Of a stretch of DNA of 40,068 nucleotides, positions 18,506 through 27,472 are shown piece after piece; the stretch's first letter is position 1; each line of letters starts with the position of its first letter. The notes under the pieces were generated by a model. That model saw only the letters and a program-made list of their open reading frames with translations. It did no database searches and was not told the DNA's origin. Both the position numbers and the translations under genes were made by a program. This stretch comes from an uncultured Pelagibacteraceae bacterium (lineage in GTDB: Bacteria > Pseudomonadota > Alphaproteobacteria > Pelagibacterales > Pelagibacteraceae), in NCBI GenBank assembly GCA_902605645.1, contig CACLDE010000006.1:1-40068 (forward strand), written 5' to 3'.

Positions 18506-18801
18506 AAATTTAATTCTAACTTTGCTTCTTCACTCATCATATCTTTTGTCCAGGGAGGACTCCAGACAAGTTTTAAATCTACTTTATTTATGCCTTCAAT
18601 AGAATTGATATTTTCCTTTACCATCTTAGGTAAACTATCTGCTACAGGGCAATTTGGACTAGTTAAAGTCATTTCAATGTAGGCCTCATTTTCATTTTTA
18701 ACTTCAATATTGTAAATTAGGCCTAAATCGTAAATATTTACTGGTATTTCAGGGTCGTAAACCTTTTTAATTTCAGCGATAATTTTATCTTTAATTTTCA
18801 T
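18502..18801 (-). CDS. sufT: SufT-like DUF59/MIP18-family Fe-S assembly protein
   Basis: The 99-residue product has the MIP18/DUF59 core: YDPEIPVNIYDLGLIYNIEV, MTLTSPNCPVADSLP with the conserved Cys, and a VWSPPWTKDMMSEEAK tail. Members mature Fe-S proteins (SufT, Cia2, PaaD-related). I chose the ATG at 18801. A longer frame reaching 18849 would overlap sufU too far. The real overlap with sufU is 11 bp, and the stop overlaps sufA by 4 bp. The suf-operon position supports the SufT reading. Confidence 0.9.
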   Translation of the reverse strand: MKIKDKIIAEIKKVYDPEIPVNIYDLGLIYNIEVKNENEAYIEMTLTSPNCPVADSLPKMVKENINSIEGINKVDLKLVWSPPWTKDMMSEEAKLELNL

Positions 18802-19240
18802 TTTTTTTCTCCAAAACTGATGACAATGTATGCCAAGCCATAGTTGCACACTTAACCCTCATTGGAAAATCTTTTACACCTGATAAGGACATTAAAGTGG
18901 TTTTTTGATTTTCATCTAAACTATTTACGGTAATTAATTTGTTCTCTTTAATTAAATTTAAAAAATTATCTGTGATAGTTTTTGCTACGTTAAAATCCTT
19001 TCCTTTTAGAATATCGGTCAAAATAGAAGCTGAAGCTAGAGAAATTGCACAACCCTCACCTTCAAAACTAATATCTAAAATTTTTTTATCACTGTCTAAT
19101 TCAGCATATATATGAACCTTGTCACCACATAGGGGATTATGACCCCTCGCATCACTTGTGAAATTTTTACATTTACCAAAATTTCTTGGATTTTTTCCAT
19201 GATCTAAAATTATTTCTTGATATAATTCTTTTAATTCCAT
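18791..19240 (-). CDS. sufU: SufU-type Fe-S scaffold / sulfur-transfer protein
   Basis: The 149-residue IscU-fold protein has Cys38 and Asp40 in NPLCGD, Cys63 in GEGCAIS, and Cys131 in RVKCATMAWHT. The long insert between the second and third cysteines is the hallmark of SufU (zinc-bearing sulfur acceptor of SufS) rather than IscU. No SufE is present in the operon, so SufU probably serves as the persulfide acceptor. It starts adjacent to the sufS stop (both at 19240, single-base contact), consistent with tight coupling. Confidence 0.93.
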   Translation of the reverse strand: MELKELYQEIILDHGKNPRNFGKCKNFTSDARGHNPLCGDKVHIYAELDSDKKILDISFEGEGCAISLASASILTDILKGKDFNVAKTITDNFLNLIKENKLITVNSLDENQKTTLMSLSGVKDFPMRVKCATMAWHTLSSVLEKKNEN

Positions 19241-20457
19241 TATATTTTAAAAACCTTTTTACATTTTTCTATTGCATTATATAAAACATCAATATCTTCT
19301 TTTGTATTGTATAATCCTATCGAAGCCCTTGCTGTAGCGGGCACACCAATTTTTTCATGCAAAACTTGGCAACAATGATGCCCAGCTCTAATAGCTACTC
19401 CATCATCATCAAGAATCGTGGCTATATCGTGGGGATGAATACCTTTAAAAGTAAAAGACAAAACAGAAGCTTTGTTTTTAGGATCTCCCACTAAGTTAAT
19501 AGCATTATTTTTTCTTAATTTCTCAAGACCGTATCCCAGAACTTCATTTTCAATTTCGGATATCGTATCTAAACCAATTTTTTCGACAAGTTTTATTGAT
19601 TCACTAAATGCAACAACTTCTGCAGTTTGCATGGTACCTGCTTCAAACTTTGTAGGACTTTCAGCAAAAGTTATATTTTCTTTTTTTACCTCATCTATCA
19701 TTCCACCTCCACCTTGATACGGTGGCATAATGTCTAACCATTTTTTTTTTCCATAAAGTATTCCAAGACCGTTAGGTCCGTACATTTTATGGCAAGAGAT
19801 CACATAAAAATCGCAACCTAGTTGTTGCATGTCGAGTTTTAAATGTGGGGCCCCTTGGGTACCATCCACTAAGACAGGGATGTTATTTGAAGAAGCAAGA
19901 TCAATAATTTCTTTTAACGGGGTTATACCTCCTGTTACATTAGATATGTGAGTGATAGCTATTATTTTTGTTTTGTTTGTGATTAATTTTTTTATTGCAT
20001 CTACTTCTATTTCAAGATTTTCATTAATTTTTGCAAATTTGATTACTGCTTTTTTTTTATTTCTTAAATAGTGCCAAGGAACATAGTTTGAATGATGTTC
20101 TAACTCTGTAAGAATTATCTCGTCTCCCTCATTTATAAATTTTTCACCATAAGAGTTTGCTACTAAATTTATGCCTTCGGTAGCACCCTTTGTGAATACT
20201 ATTTCTTCTCTATGTTTAGCATTAATAAATTTTTTTACTAAATCCCTTGTTTCTTCAAATCTATTAGTCGCTGTCACAGCTAACGAATGAACACTTCTTC
20301 CTACATTTGAAAATTCATTTTCATAAAAATAAGACATTCTATCAATAACCGATTTTGGTTTCTGTGAAGAATTAGCGCTATCTAAATAAATTAATTGATT
20401 ACCATTAATCTTTTTTTTAAATATTGGAAAACTTTTTTTAATTTGATCTACTTTCAT
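19240..20457 (-). CDS. sufS: cysteine desulfurase SufS (group II)
   Basis: SufS takes sulfur from cysteine for Fe-S assembly, using PLP. The 405-residue product has the PLP lysine K224 in SCHKMYGPNGLG, the upstream TEGINLVA and ELEHHSN segments, and the catalytic Cys362 in RAGHHCCQ. A second Cys (363) follows directly, as in several SufS enzymes. The short active-site loop is typical of group II desulfurases that work with SufE or SufU. It overlaps the sufD 3' end by 20 bp. Confidence 0.97.
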   Translation of the reverse strand: MKVDQIKKSFPIFKKKINGNQLIYLDSANSSQKPKSVIDRMSYFYENEFSNVGRSVHSLAVTATNRFEETRDLVKKFINAKHREEIVFTKGATEGINLVANSYGEKFINEGDEIILTELEHHSNYVPWHYLRNKKKAVIKFAKINENLEIEVDAIKKLITNKTKIIAITHISNVTGGITPLKEIIDLASSNNIPVLVDGTQGAPHLKLDMQQLGCDFYVISCHKMYGPNGLGILYGKKKWLDIMPPYQGGGGMIDEVKKENITFAESPTKFEAGTMQTAEVVAFSESIKLVEKIGLDTISEIENEVLGYGLEKLRKNNAINLVGDPKNKASVLSFTFKGIHPHDIATILDDDGVAIRAGHHCCQVLHEKIGVPATARASIGLYNTKEDIDVLYNAIEKCKKVFKI

Positions 20458-21694
20458 ATTTTATATGTGTGTTAAAGTGATTTAACAAAATATTTAATAT
20501 TTCATTATTTTCTATGTTTTTTAAAACACTCTCTAAAAAGCCTTTAATAATCATTTTTATTGCTTCTTTTTCCTTTATACCCCTTGCTTTTAAGTAAAAT
20601 AATGCATCTTTATCTATATTTCCTGAAGTTGAGCCATGAGAACATTTTACATCATCAGCGTAAATTTCAAGTTCTGGTTTTGTATTAAATTCAGTATTTT
20701 CATCAAGTAAAAGTCCTTTACTCAGTTGATATGCGTTTGTTTTTTGAGCAACTTGATCTACAAATATTTTTCCTTGGAAGACACCTTTGCTACCTTCGGT
20801 CAAAACTTTTTTAATATCTTGGTGGCTTTGACAATTTGGTTTTAGATGTTGAATATTTATTTTAATTTCTTGGTGATTATGTTGCTTAAGAAATAAACCA
20901 GAGTATACCTCACCACGTGAATTAGTTCCTTTTAATTGAATACTATTTTCAAATTTACAAAATTTTACACCTGAAGAAAAAATATATTTTTTAAAATTTG
21001 CATTGGTTGATAATTTAGCATCTAAAAATTCATAAAAAAAATTTTTACTTTGATCTTTATTAATAAAAAAATAATTTAAACTGGAGTCTTCATCAATATT
21101 GAAATATTTAAATGTATTCTTAAAAAAAGAACCTTGAGACTCATCAATTAAATATTCCATAATTGTAGCGTTTGAGTTTTTAGAAATATTGATGTGTTTA
21201 GAATTATTGATAATTTTATTTTTTAAATTCCCAGAAAAATAGTTATAAATTACTATTGGATATTTAAATTTACACTCTGAATTAATATTTAAGCTAAAGC
21301 CACCGTCTTGCAAAGCAGTGTTAAGATTTTGCATCTGGTTTTCTCTGAGATTTTTAACTAAGTTCAAGTGAGTATCAAAGTCAAATTCTTTTACTAAAAC
21401 CATATTTTTGTTCTTAAAATTTTCTAATTTAAAATCAAATGACTCTAATTTACCATTTACTAATTTAATTGAATTGTGATTAAAACTTAAATTTTTAAAA
21501 TTTGTTGCTTTTTTCTCTAACTTTTCATTACTTAATTCCTTAAAGTTGTCGTTTAAGATTTTTTCTAAATCAGTAAATTTCCACTCCTCTTCTCTTTTAT
21601 TGGGAAAGCCTTTTTTTTTAAAGATGGAGAGATAAGCTTCTCTTTGAGTGAAATTTTTCCCGGGCTTATCTTTAATTTTAAAATTTAATTCCAT
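20438..21694 (-). CDS. sufD: Fe-S cluster assembly protein SufD
   Basis: SufD pairs with SufB and SufC in the SufBC2D scaffold complex. The 418-residue product has the N-terminal helical RxGFPxxREEEWKFT-like segment (KKGFPNKREEEWKFTDL) and the C-terminal beta-helix end with EIYADDVKCSHGSTSGNID, whose His is conserved in SufD, then LFYLKARGI. The N-terminal half is lysine- and asparagine-rich and diverged. It starts 2 nt after the sufC stop and overlaps sufS by 20 bp. Confidence 0.95.
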   Translation of the reverse strand: MELNFKIKDKPGKNFTQREAYLSIFKKKGFPNKREEEWKFTDLEKILNDNFKELSNEKLEKKATNFKNLSFNHNSIKLVNGKLESFDFKLENFKNKNMVLVKEFDFDTHLNLVKNLRENQMQNLNTALQDGGFSLNINSECKFKYPIVIYNYFSGNLKNKIINNSKHINISKNSNATIMEYLIDESQGSFFKNTFKYFNIDEDSSLNYFFINKDQSKNFFYEFLDAKLSTNANFKKYIFSSGVKFCKFENSIQLKGTNSRGEVYSGLFLKQHNHQEIKINIQHLKPNCQSHQDIKKVLTEGSKGVFQGKIFVDQVAQKTNAYQLSKGLLLDENTEFNTKPELEIYADDVKCSHGSTSGNIDKDALFYLKARGIKEKEAIKMIIKGFLESVLKNIENNEILNILLNHFNTHIKYESRSN

Positions 21695-21696
21695 AA

Positions 21697-22431
21697 TTAA
21701 TTTAAATTTGTATATCCGGTTTTTTCTAATTCTTCACCTAGTTCCTTTGAACCAGTTTTTACAATTTTTCCATTTGATAAAACGTGGATAAAATCTGGCT
21801 TAATAAAATTAAGAAGTCTTTGATAATGAGTAATTATTAAAAAAGAATTTTTTTTATTTTTATAAGAGTTAACACCGTCAGCTACAATTTTTAATGCATC
21901 AATATCAAGGCCTGAATCTGTTTCATCTAAAATTGCCAGCTTTGGTTCTAGTATTTTTAATTGAAGTATTTCATTTTTTTTCTTTTCTCCTCCCGAAAAT
22001 CCAAGATTAAGATGTCTAGACAAAAATTTTTCATCTATGTCGAGTTCTTTAGCTTTTTCTCTTACAATTTTAAGAAAGTTTATAGCGTCGATGTCTTTGT
22101 GACCTCGCGCTTTTCTGATTGAATTTAGTGATGTTCTTAAAAAATTGTTTGTGTTAACTCCTGGTATTTCAGTAGGATATTGAAAAGCTAAAAATATACC
22201 CTTTTGAGCTCTTTCCTCTATAGAAATATTTTTTAAATTAAGTCCTTCAAAGTTTAGTTCCCCGGAAATATTGTATCCTGGTTTGCCTGACAAAATGTTA
22301 GCTAGAGTACTTTTTCCAGATCCATTTGGACCCATTATAGCATGAACTTCACCGGCGTTAATTTTAAGGTTTAAGCCTTTTATGATTTCTTTATTGTTTA
22401 TGTCTGCTTTTAAATTTTTAATTTCTAACAT
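21697..22431 (-). CDS. sufC: Fe-S assembly ATPase SufC
   Basis: SufC is the ABC-type ATPase of the SufBC2D scaffold. The 244-residue product shows Walker A GPNGSGKST, the Q-loop region FLAFQYPTEIPGV, the signature LGFSGGEKKKNEILQ and Walker B AILDETDSGLD, all typical of SufC. I chose the ATG at 22431 ([11 protein letters not shown]). A longer frame to 22521 is antisense-free but overlaps sufB coding sequence. The start overlaps the sufB stop as TAATG. Confidence 0.97.
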   Translation of the reverse strand: MLEIKNLKADINNKEIIKGLNLKINAGEVHAIMGPNGSGKSTLANILSGKPGYNISGELNFEGLNLKNISIEERAQKGIFLAFQYPTEIPGVNTNNFLRTSLNSIRKARGHKDIDAINFLKIVREKAKELDIDEKFLSRHLNLGFSGGEKKKNEILQLKILEPKLAILDETDSGLDIDALKIVADGVNSYKNKKNSFLIITHYQRLLNFIKPDFIHVLSNGKIVKTGSKELGEELEKTGYTNLN

Positions 22432-23867
22432 TACCCGACACTTCCTTCCAAACTGATAGAAACCAATTTCTGGGCTTCTACAGCAAATTCCATAGGCAAC
22501 TGCTGTAAAACTTCTTTGCAAAAACCATTTACTATTAAACTGACTGCCTCCTCTTGATTTAAACCCCTTTGATTACAATAAAAAAGTTGTTCTTCATTGA
22601 TTTTTGAAGTCGTAGCTTCGTGTTCAATTGTAGATGAAGAATTTTTGTTCTTAATATAGGGCACTGTATGTGCTCCACATTTATTTCCCATTAGAAGAGA
22701 ATCGCATTGAGTGTAATTTCTGGAGTTAATAGCTTTTTTATTAATATCAACCAGTCCTCTATAAGTGTTGTCTGCTTTACCAGCAGAAATTCCTTTAGAT
22801 ATTATTTTACTTTTTGTATTTTTACCTAAATGTATCATTTTTGTCCCAGTATCAGCTTTTTGATGGTTATTAGTAATCGCAATTGAATAAAATTCTCCAA
22901 CAGAATTATCTCCTTGTAAAATACAACTAGGATATTTCCAAGTAATTGCTGAGCCTGTTTCAACTTGTGTCCATGAAATTTTAGAGTTCTTACCTCTACA
23001 AGCGCCTCTTTTAGTAACAAAATTATATATTCCTCCTTTTCCTTGCTCATCTCCTGGATACCAATTTTGTACAGTTGAATATTTAATTTCAGCATCGTCT
23101 AAAGCAACAAGTTCAACATTAGCAGCATGAAGTTGATTTTCGTCTCTCATTGGTGCAGTGCAACCCTCTAAGTAACTCACGTAGCTACCTTTATCAGCGA
23201 TAATGAGTGTTCTTTCAAACTGACCGGTTTGTGAGGCGTTAATTCTAAAATAAGTAGAAAGTTCCATTGGACATCTTGTATTAGGTGGTATGTATACAAA
23301 AGATCCATCAGTAAACACTGCAGAATTTAAAGTTGCAAAGTAATGATCCGTCAATGGAATTACGGAACCCAAATATTTTTTTACTAAATCTGGATGTTTT
23401 TGTATGGCTTCCGAAATAGAGCAAAAAATTATACCTTTTTTCGTAAGTTCGCCTTTGAAAGTAGTCGCCACAGAGACAGAGTCAAAAACTGCATCTACAG
23501 CTACTCCGCTCAATTTTTTTTGTTCATCTAGAGGAATGCCAAGTTTTTTGTAAGTTTCAATAAGTTTCGGGTCAACTTCTTCTAGACTCTTTGGTTTGTT
23601 TTTTGTGCTTTTTGGAGCAGAATAATAATAAAGATCTTGATAATCTATTTTGGGGTACTTGGGTTTTTGCCAGTTAGGTTCTTTTAAAGACTTTAGCCTT
23701 TTGTATGCCTTAAGTCTCCAGTCCAAAAGCCATTTGGGCTCCTTTTTTTCTCCAGATATAAATTTTATTGTTTCTTCACTTAAACCCTTGGGTGCCTTAA
23801 AACTTTCAATATCAGTAGTAAAACCGTATTTGTAATCTTTATTAGTATCTATAATATTACTGCTCAT
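22431..23867 (-). CDS. sufB: Fe-S cluster assembly protein SufB
   Basis: SufB is the main cluster-building scaffold subunit. The 478-residue product has the family-typical [23 protein letters not shown]-type core, the [16 protein letters not shown] segment with the conserved Cys, [14 protein letters not shown], and the C-terminal [21 protein letters not shown]. Length and motifs are normal. The start overlaps the stop of the Rrf2 regulator as TAATG, and its own stop overlaps sufC the same way. The first three genes are therefore tightly coupled. Confidence 0.98.
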   Translation of the reverse strand: MSSNIIDTNKDYKYGFTTDIESFKAPKGLSEETIKFISGEKKEPKWLLDWRLKAYKRLKSLKEPNWQKPKYPKIDYQDLYYYSAPKSTKNKPKSLEEVDPKLIETYKKLGIPLDEQKKLSGVAVDAVFDSVSVATTFKGELTKKGIIFCSISEAIQKHPDLVKKYLGSVIPLTDHYFATLNSAVFTDGSFVYIPPNTRCPMELSTYFRINASQTGQFERTLIIADKGSYVSYLEGCTAPMRDENQLHAANVELVALDDAEIKYSTVQNWYPGDEQGKGGIYNFVTKRGACRGKNSKISWTQVETGSAITWKYPSCILQGDNSVGEFYSIAITNNHQKADTGTKMIHLGKNTKSKIISKGISAGKADNTYRGLVDINKKAINSRNYTQCDSLLMGNKCGAHTVPYIKNKNSSSTIEHEATTSKINEEQLFYCNQRGLNQEEAVSLIVNGFCKEVLQQLPMEFAVEAQKLVSISLEGSVG

Positions 23868-24274
23868 TATCTTTTAACTAGCTCCTCTAACTTAACACTT
23901 TCAAAAAATCCATTAATATGGGTGTCTAATTTATCCCATAAATTATGTGTTATGCATTTAATTGATTTATTATTACATCCTTTTTTTGACTCTTTTTTAC
24001 AATTTAGAGTTTTTACCTCTTCATTCACAGCATAAAAAATATTTGAAAGCTTAATTTCAGATGCAGGTTTCTCTAAAGCGTAACCTCCTTTAACACCTCT
24101 AACACTTCTAACTAATTTATTTACTTTTAGATGAAAAAATAATTTTTCCAAATAGGCTAGTGATATATTTTGCCTAGTGGAAATTTCTGTCAAACTAACT
24201 GGTTTATTCTTAGAATAAGTCGCCAGATCAGCCATTGCCATTACTGCGTATCTACCTTTAGTCGTAAGTTTCAT
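23867..24274 (-). CDS. Rrf2-family Fe-S/iron-responsive transcriptional regulator (IscR/RirA-like)
   Basis: The 135-residue winged-helix regulator begins [18 protein letters not shown] and has the recognition segment [29 protein letters not shown], as in IscR. Three cysteines (C92, C100, C107) followed by H110 probably bind an Fe-S cluster. The spacing, CX7CX6CX2H, differs from E. coli IscR (C92, C98, C104, H107) and is nearer to RirA in the first interval. It heads the suf operon, so autorepression and control of suf by Fe-S status is likely. The 31-bp dyad at 24304-24334 is the candidate operator. Confidence 0.92.
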   Translation of the reverse strand: MKLTTKGRYAVMAMADLATYSKNKPVSLTEISTRQNISLAYLEKLFFHLKVNKLVRSVRGVKGGYALEKPASEIKLSNIFYAVNEEVKTLNCKKESKKGCNNKSIKCITHNLWDKLDTHINGFFESVKLEELVKR

Positions 24275-24303
24275 AAATTATCGCAGTTTTACAGCATTTT
24301 TAA

Positions 24304-24334
24304 TTTAATTCCTACTAAATTACTCTGAATTAAA
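24304..24334. promoter_or_regulatory. 31-bp dyad, candidate Rrf2/IscR operator of the suf operon
   Basis: Perfect 8-bp arms TTTAATTC (24304-24311) and GAATTAAA (24327-24334) share their centre (24319) with an inner TACTAAATTACTC. The inner part resembles the core of the E. coli IscR type 1 site (GACT, RWWWY spacer, AGTC): 6 of 8 half-site bases match and the spacer fits fully. The dyad lies 30-60 bp upstream of the regulator's start, where a promoter would be. The AT-rich background makes the outer arms less significant than they look. Confidence 0.45.
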
Positions 24335-24404
24335 AAAAGATATTTGCCGCACAAAAACATGTTATAAGACTAATCTTTTATTGAAAGTAATTATCATTAT
24401 TAAT

Positions 24405-25061
24405 ATGAAACAAAAAAGTTTAGAAGTATTTATACCTGGTCCAGCTGGAAGATTAGAAGCTAAATATTATAAAAATCCTAAATTTGGATCACCTGTTGCT
24501 ATAGTTCTCCAACCTCATCCTCAATATGGAGGAACTATGAATAATAGAATAGTTCAATTAATGTATAATATTTTTTTAGAAAATGGGTTCTCTGTAATTA
24601 AAATTAATTTTAGGGGAGTTGGAAAAAGTGATGGTATATTCGATAACGGCCAAGGTGAACTATCAGATGCTGCAGCAGCCCTCGATTGGATTGAGAGAGA
24701 AAATATGGACTATAGTCAATGTTGGGTATCAGGATTTTCTTTTGGCGCTTTAATTTGTATGCAATTAATTATGAGGCGACCTGAAGTTAATAATTTCATA
24801 GCAATATCACCTCAGCCTAACGTATATGATTTTTCTTTTTTGGCACCTTGCCCGACTTCTGGTCATGTAGTGTATAGCGACAATGATGAATTAGTTACAA
24901 AAGAAAGTATTAATGAATTAGACAATAGAATTAAGAGTCAAAAAGGTGTTGAGGTAATTTTCTCTAAAATAAAAGGAGCAAATCATTTTTTTAAAGATAA
25001 GGAAAAAGAATTAAGAGTTGAAATTGAAAAATATATTAAAGAAAAAACAGCTCTTATTTAA
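24405..25061 (+). CDS. alpha/beta hydrolase (COG2945-like)
   Basis: The 218-residue protein has an alpha/beta hydrolase fold: QPHPQYGGTMNN near the oxyanion loop, INFRGVGKSDG, the nucleophile elbow GFSFG, an acid in YSDNDELV, and the catalytic His in GANHFF. Relatives are annotated only as predicted hydrolases, so the substrate is unknown. I chose the ATG at 24405; a TTG at 24381 would add eight residues. It diverges from the suf regulator, so the dyad between them could influence both. Its stop shares a 4-bp TTAA with the convergent anmK stop. Confidence 0.85.
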   Translation: MKQKSLEVFIPGPAGRLEAKYYKNPKFGSPVAIVLQPHPQYGGTMNNRIVQLMYNIFLENGFSVIKINFRGVGKSDGIFDNGQGELSDAAAALDWIERENMDYSQCWVSGFSFGALICMQLIMRRPEVNNFIAISPQPNVYDFSFLAPCPTSGHVVYSDNDELVTKESINELDNRIKSQKGVEVIFSKIKGANHFFKDKEKELRVEIEKYIKEKTALI

Positions 25062-26179
25062 TAATCAATTATTTCTCCTCCGCTACACGGAGAGAAACAT
25101 CCTGTTGTAGAGGGAAAAGAAATTGGTAAAGATAAGACAGCTCTTATAGCTAGATAAGCGAATGCTTGAGACTCTACAAAGTCTCCGTTAAATTCAAAAT
25201 CCTCTGCATTAAAAAAAAATAAATTTTTCTTTGAATTAAGCTTTATTTGCTTTACAAGACTTTCATTTTTTCTTCCTCCGCCACACATTATAATTTTAAT
25301 TTTTTTATTATTAAATTCCTTTAATAATAGACTTATTTTTGAAGAAATAATTTTTGCTGTAAAGGAAGTAAGTGTGGCTGCTCCATCTTCAAAATTAAGA
25401 CCTCTAGCAAATGAGATATCAAAATCATTTGTATCAAGGGAGATATTATTTTTCTTTTGAAAATTACTCTCATGTGTTTCTAAAGCTTGTTCAAGTATAA
25501 TTTCGTTAATCTTTCCTCTATCTGAAATTTTGCCTCCTAAATCAAATTTTTCGTTTGTATGGTGTTGTATCCAAGTATTTATTAAACAATTTCCTGGACC
25601 CACATCTTCGCTTATAATTTCATGATTATTTAAGTTCTGAACCAATGTTAAATTTGAAATGCCACCTATGTTTAATATACAAGCCGGTAATGATATTTTT
25701 TTTGATTTTATCAAGTATTTATGAAAAATTGGAGTTAAAGGTGCTCCTTCTCCTCCATTATTAATATCATTTTGTCTAAAATTGAAAACAATTTTTTTTT
25801 TTGTTAATTGAGATAATAAATTACCATTACCTAACTGTAAAGAAATTTTCTCTTGAGGATTGTGGTAAATGGTTTGACCATGAAAACCGATCAAGTTAAT
25901 ATCAAATTCTTTTGTAATATCTTTAACAACCTTTGCATGAAAAATTGTAATAGTGTTTTCAAGTTTTTTAATCAAAGAAGAATTTTTTTTTAAATCTTTT
26001 AAGGAATTAATTTTTCTTTTTATACTGTGGTAATCACGAAAAAGGTTCTCGTCATATTCGTAATATTTTTCTTTTAAAATAATTGATTTATCTAACCCAT
26101 CAGATTGAATTATTGATGCATCTACTCCATCCCCTGAAGTACCACTCATCATTCCTAAGCATGTGTATTCTTTGCTCAT
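25058..26179 (-). CDS. anmK: anhydro-N-acetylmuramic acid kinase
   Basis: AnmK phosphorylates and opens 1,6-anhydro-MurNAc during peptidoglycan recycling. The 373-residue product has the N-terminal GMMSGTSGDGVDASII phosphate-binding motif, GFHGQTIYHNP, LNIGGISNLT, DVGPGNCLINTW and the C-terminal MCGGGRKN. The end FPSTTGCFSPCSGGEI is also family-like. The length is normal. It diverges from tyrS over 57 bp and converges on the hydrolase with a 4-bp overlap of stops. Confidence 0.95.
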   Translation of the reverse strand: MSKEYTCLGMMSGTSGDGVDASIIQSDGLDKSIILKEKYYEYDENLFRDYHSIKRKINSLKDLKKNSSLIKKLENTITIFHAKVVKDITKEFDINLIGFHGQTIYHNPQEKISLQLGNGNLLSQLTKKKIVFNFRQNDINNGGEGAPLTPIFHKYLIKSKKISLPACILNIGGISNLTLVQNLNNHEIISEDVGPGNCLINTWIQHHTNEKFDLGGKISDRGKINEIILEQALETHESNFQKKNNISLDTNDFDISFARGLNFEDGAATLTSFTAKIISSKISLLLKEFNNKKIKIIMCGGGRKNESLVKQIKLNSKKNLFFFNAEDFEFNGDFVESQAFAYLAIRAVLSLPISFPSTTGCFSPCSGGEIIDY

Positions 26180-26206
26180 AATTGTATTTATTTATACTAA
26201 ATATTG

Positions 26207-26212
26207 TATAAT
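26207..26212 (+). promoter_or_regulatory. candidate -10 element for tyrS
   Basis: A TATAAT hexamer lies 24 bp upstream of the tyrS ATG. A TTGTAT at 26182-26187 could act as -35, but the 19-bp spacing is long. The same 57-bp interval must also drive anmK. It is flanked by 6-bp inverted arms ATACTA (26194-26199) and TAGTAT (26212-26217), a weak operator candidate. Confidence 0.3.
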
Positions 26213-26236
26213 AGTATTTCTATAACAAGTAGAAAT

Positions 26237-27472
26237 ATGAAAAGCACTTTTTTGAGAGAAATGCAAGAAAGGGGTTATCTGAATCAATGTACTGATTTAG
26301 ATAAGTTGGACTCAATAGTTTCAAAAAAATCTATTTCAGCATACATTGGATTCGATTGTACCGCTAATAGTTTGCATGTTGGCAGCTTATTGCAAATAAT
26401 GATTTTAAGATTGCTTCAAAAACATGGTCATAAACCTATAGTCCTTTTGGGAGGAGGTACAACTTTAATAGGAGATCCGTCAGGAAAAGATACTACGAGA
26501 AAAATTTTAAAACAAAAAGATATAAAAAAAAATATTACAAATATAAAAAAGATTTTTGTAAAATTATTAAATTTTAAAAGTAAAACTACTAAACCGGTTT
26601 TTGTAGACAATTATACTTGGTTAGGAAAATTAAATTATATAGATTTTTTAAGAAAAATTGGTTCTCAATTTACTTTAAATAAAATGCTAACATTTGAAAG
26701 TGTAAAATCTAGATTAGAAAGAGAACAATCACTAAGCTATATGGAATTTAATTATATGATTCTTCAAGCATTTGATTTTTACAAACTTTACGAAAAAGAG
26801 AAATGTATTTTACAACTTGGTGGATCTGACCAATGGGGAAATATAGTTAGTGGTGTGGATTTGATAAGGCGCATTCAAAAGAAGGATGCTTTTGGATTAA
26901 CAAGTCCATTAATTACTTTATCTTCAGGCGCAAAAATGGGCAAGACAGAAAAAGGAGCTGTCTGGTTAAACGAAAAATTATTTTCTCCATATGATTATTG
27001 GCAATTCTGGAGAAATTCTGATGATAAAGATGTTTATAGATTTCTAAAATTTTTTACTGATATTGATGTCAGTACGATTACTAAGCTAGAGCAAACAAAG
27101 GATATAAATGAACTAAAGATAACTCTTGCTAATGAAACTACAAAAATACTTCATGGCAAAGTTCATTCATCAAGAGCAGAAAAGATTGCTGCCGATGTCT
27201 TTAAATTTGGAAAAATAAATGAAAATCTACCCTCAAAAAAAATTCAAAGAAAAGATATTGAGACAGGAATGAAGCTTTTAGAATTATTGGTTGTAAACAA
27301 AATTATGAGTTCAAAAAGCGAGGCAAGAAGAGCTATTAATAACAAAGGAGTTAAGATTAATGATTTACTTGTGGCAGATGAGAACAAAACATTGAATCTT
27401 TCAGATTTTAAAGATGAAAATTTAAAAATTTCTTTTGGAAAGAAAAAACATTTTCTTTTTAAAATTATTTAG
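26237..27472 (+). CDS. tyrS: tyrosyl-tRNA synthetase
   Basis: TyrS charges tRNA-Tyr. The 411-residue class Ic synthetase has GFDCTANSLHVGSL (HIGH equivalent HVGS), the tyrosine-binding YMEFNYMILQAFDF region, LGGSDQWGNI, and KMGKTEKGAVWL (KMSKS equivalent). A C-terminal S4 RNA-binding domain runs from about SSKSEARRAINNKGVKIN. I chose the ATG at 26237; the longer frame from 26204 begins with TTG inside the shared promoter region. Its stop overlaps the stop of the convergent AsmA-like gene by 8 bp. Confidence 0.97.
   Translation: MKSTFLREMQERGYLNQCTDLDKLDSIVSKKSISAYIGFDCTANSLHVGSLLQIMILRLLQKHGHKPIVLLGGGTTLIGDPSGKDTTRKILKQKDIKKNITNIKKIFVKLLNFKSKTTKPVFVDNYTWLGKLNYIDFLRKIGSQFTLNKMLTFESVKSRLEREQSLSYMEFNYMILQAFDFYKLYEKEKCILQLGGSDQWGNIVSGVDLIRRIQKKDAFGLTSPLITLSSGAKMGKTEKGAVWLNEKLFSPYDYWQFWRNSDDKDVYRFLKFFTDIDVSTITKLEQTKDINELKITLANETTKILHGKVHSSRAEKIAADVFKFGKINENLPSKKIQRKDIETGMKLLELLVVNKIMSSKSEARRAINNKGVKINDLLVADENKTLNLSDFKDENLKISFGKKKHFLFKII

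Noticed and set aside
22432-22521. N-terminal extension of SufC
   Set aside because: It lies within the sufB 3' coding sequence. The ATG at 22431 overlaps the sufB stop as TAATG and gives the standard SufC start.
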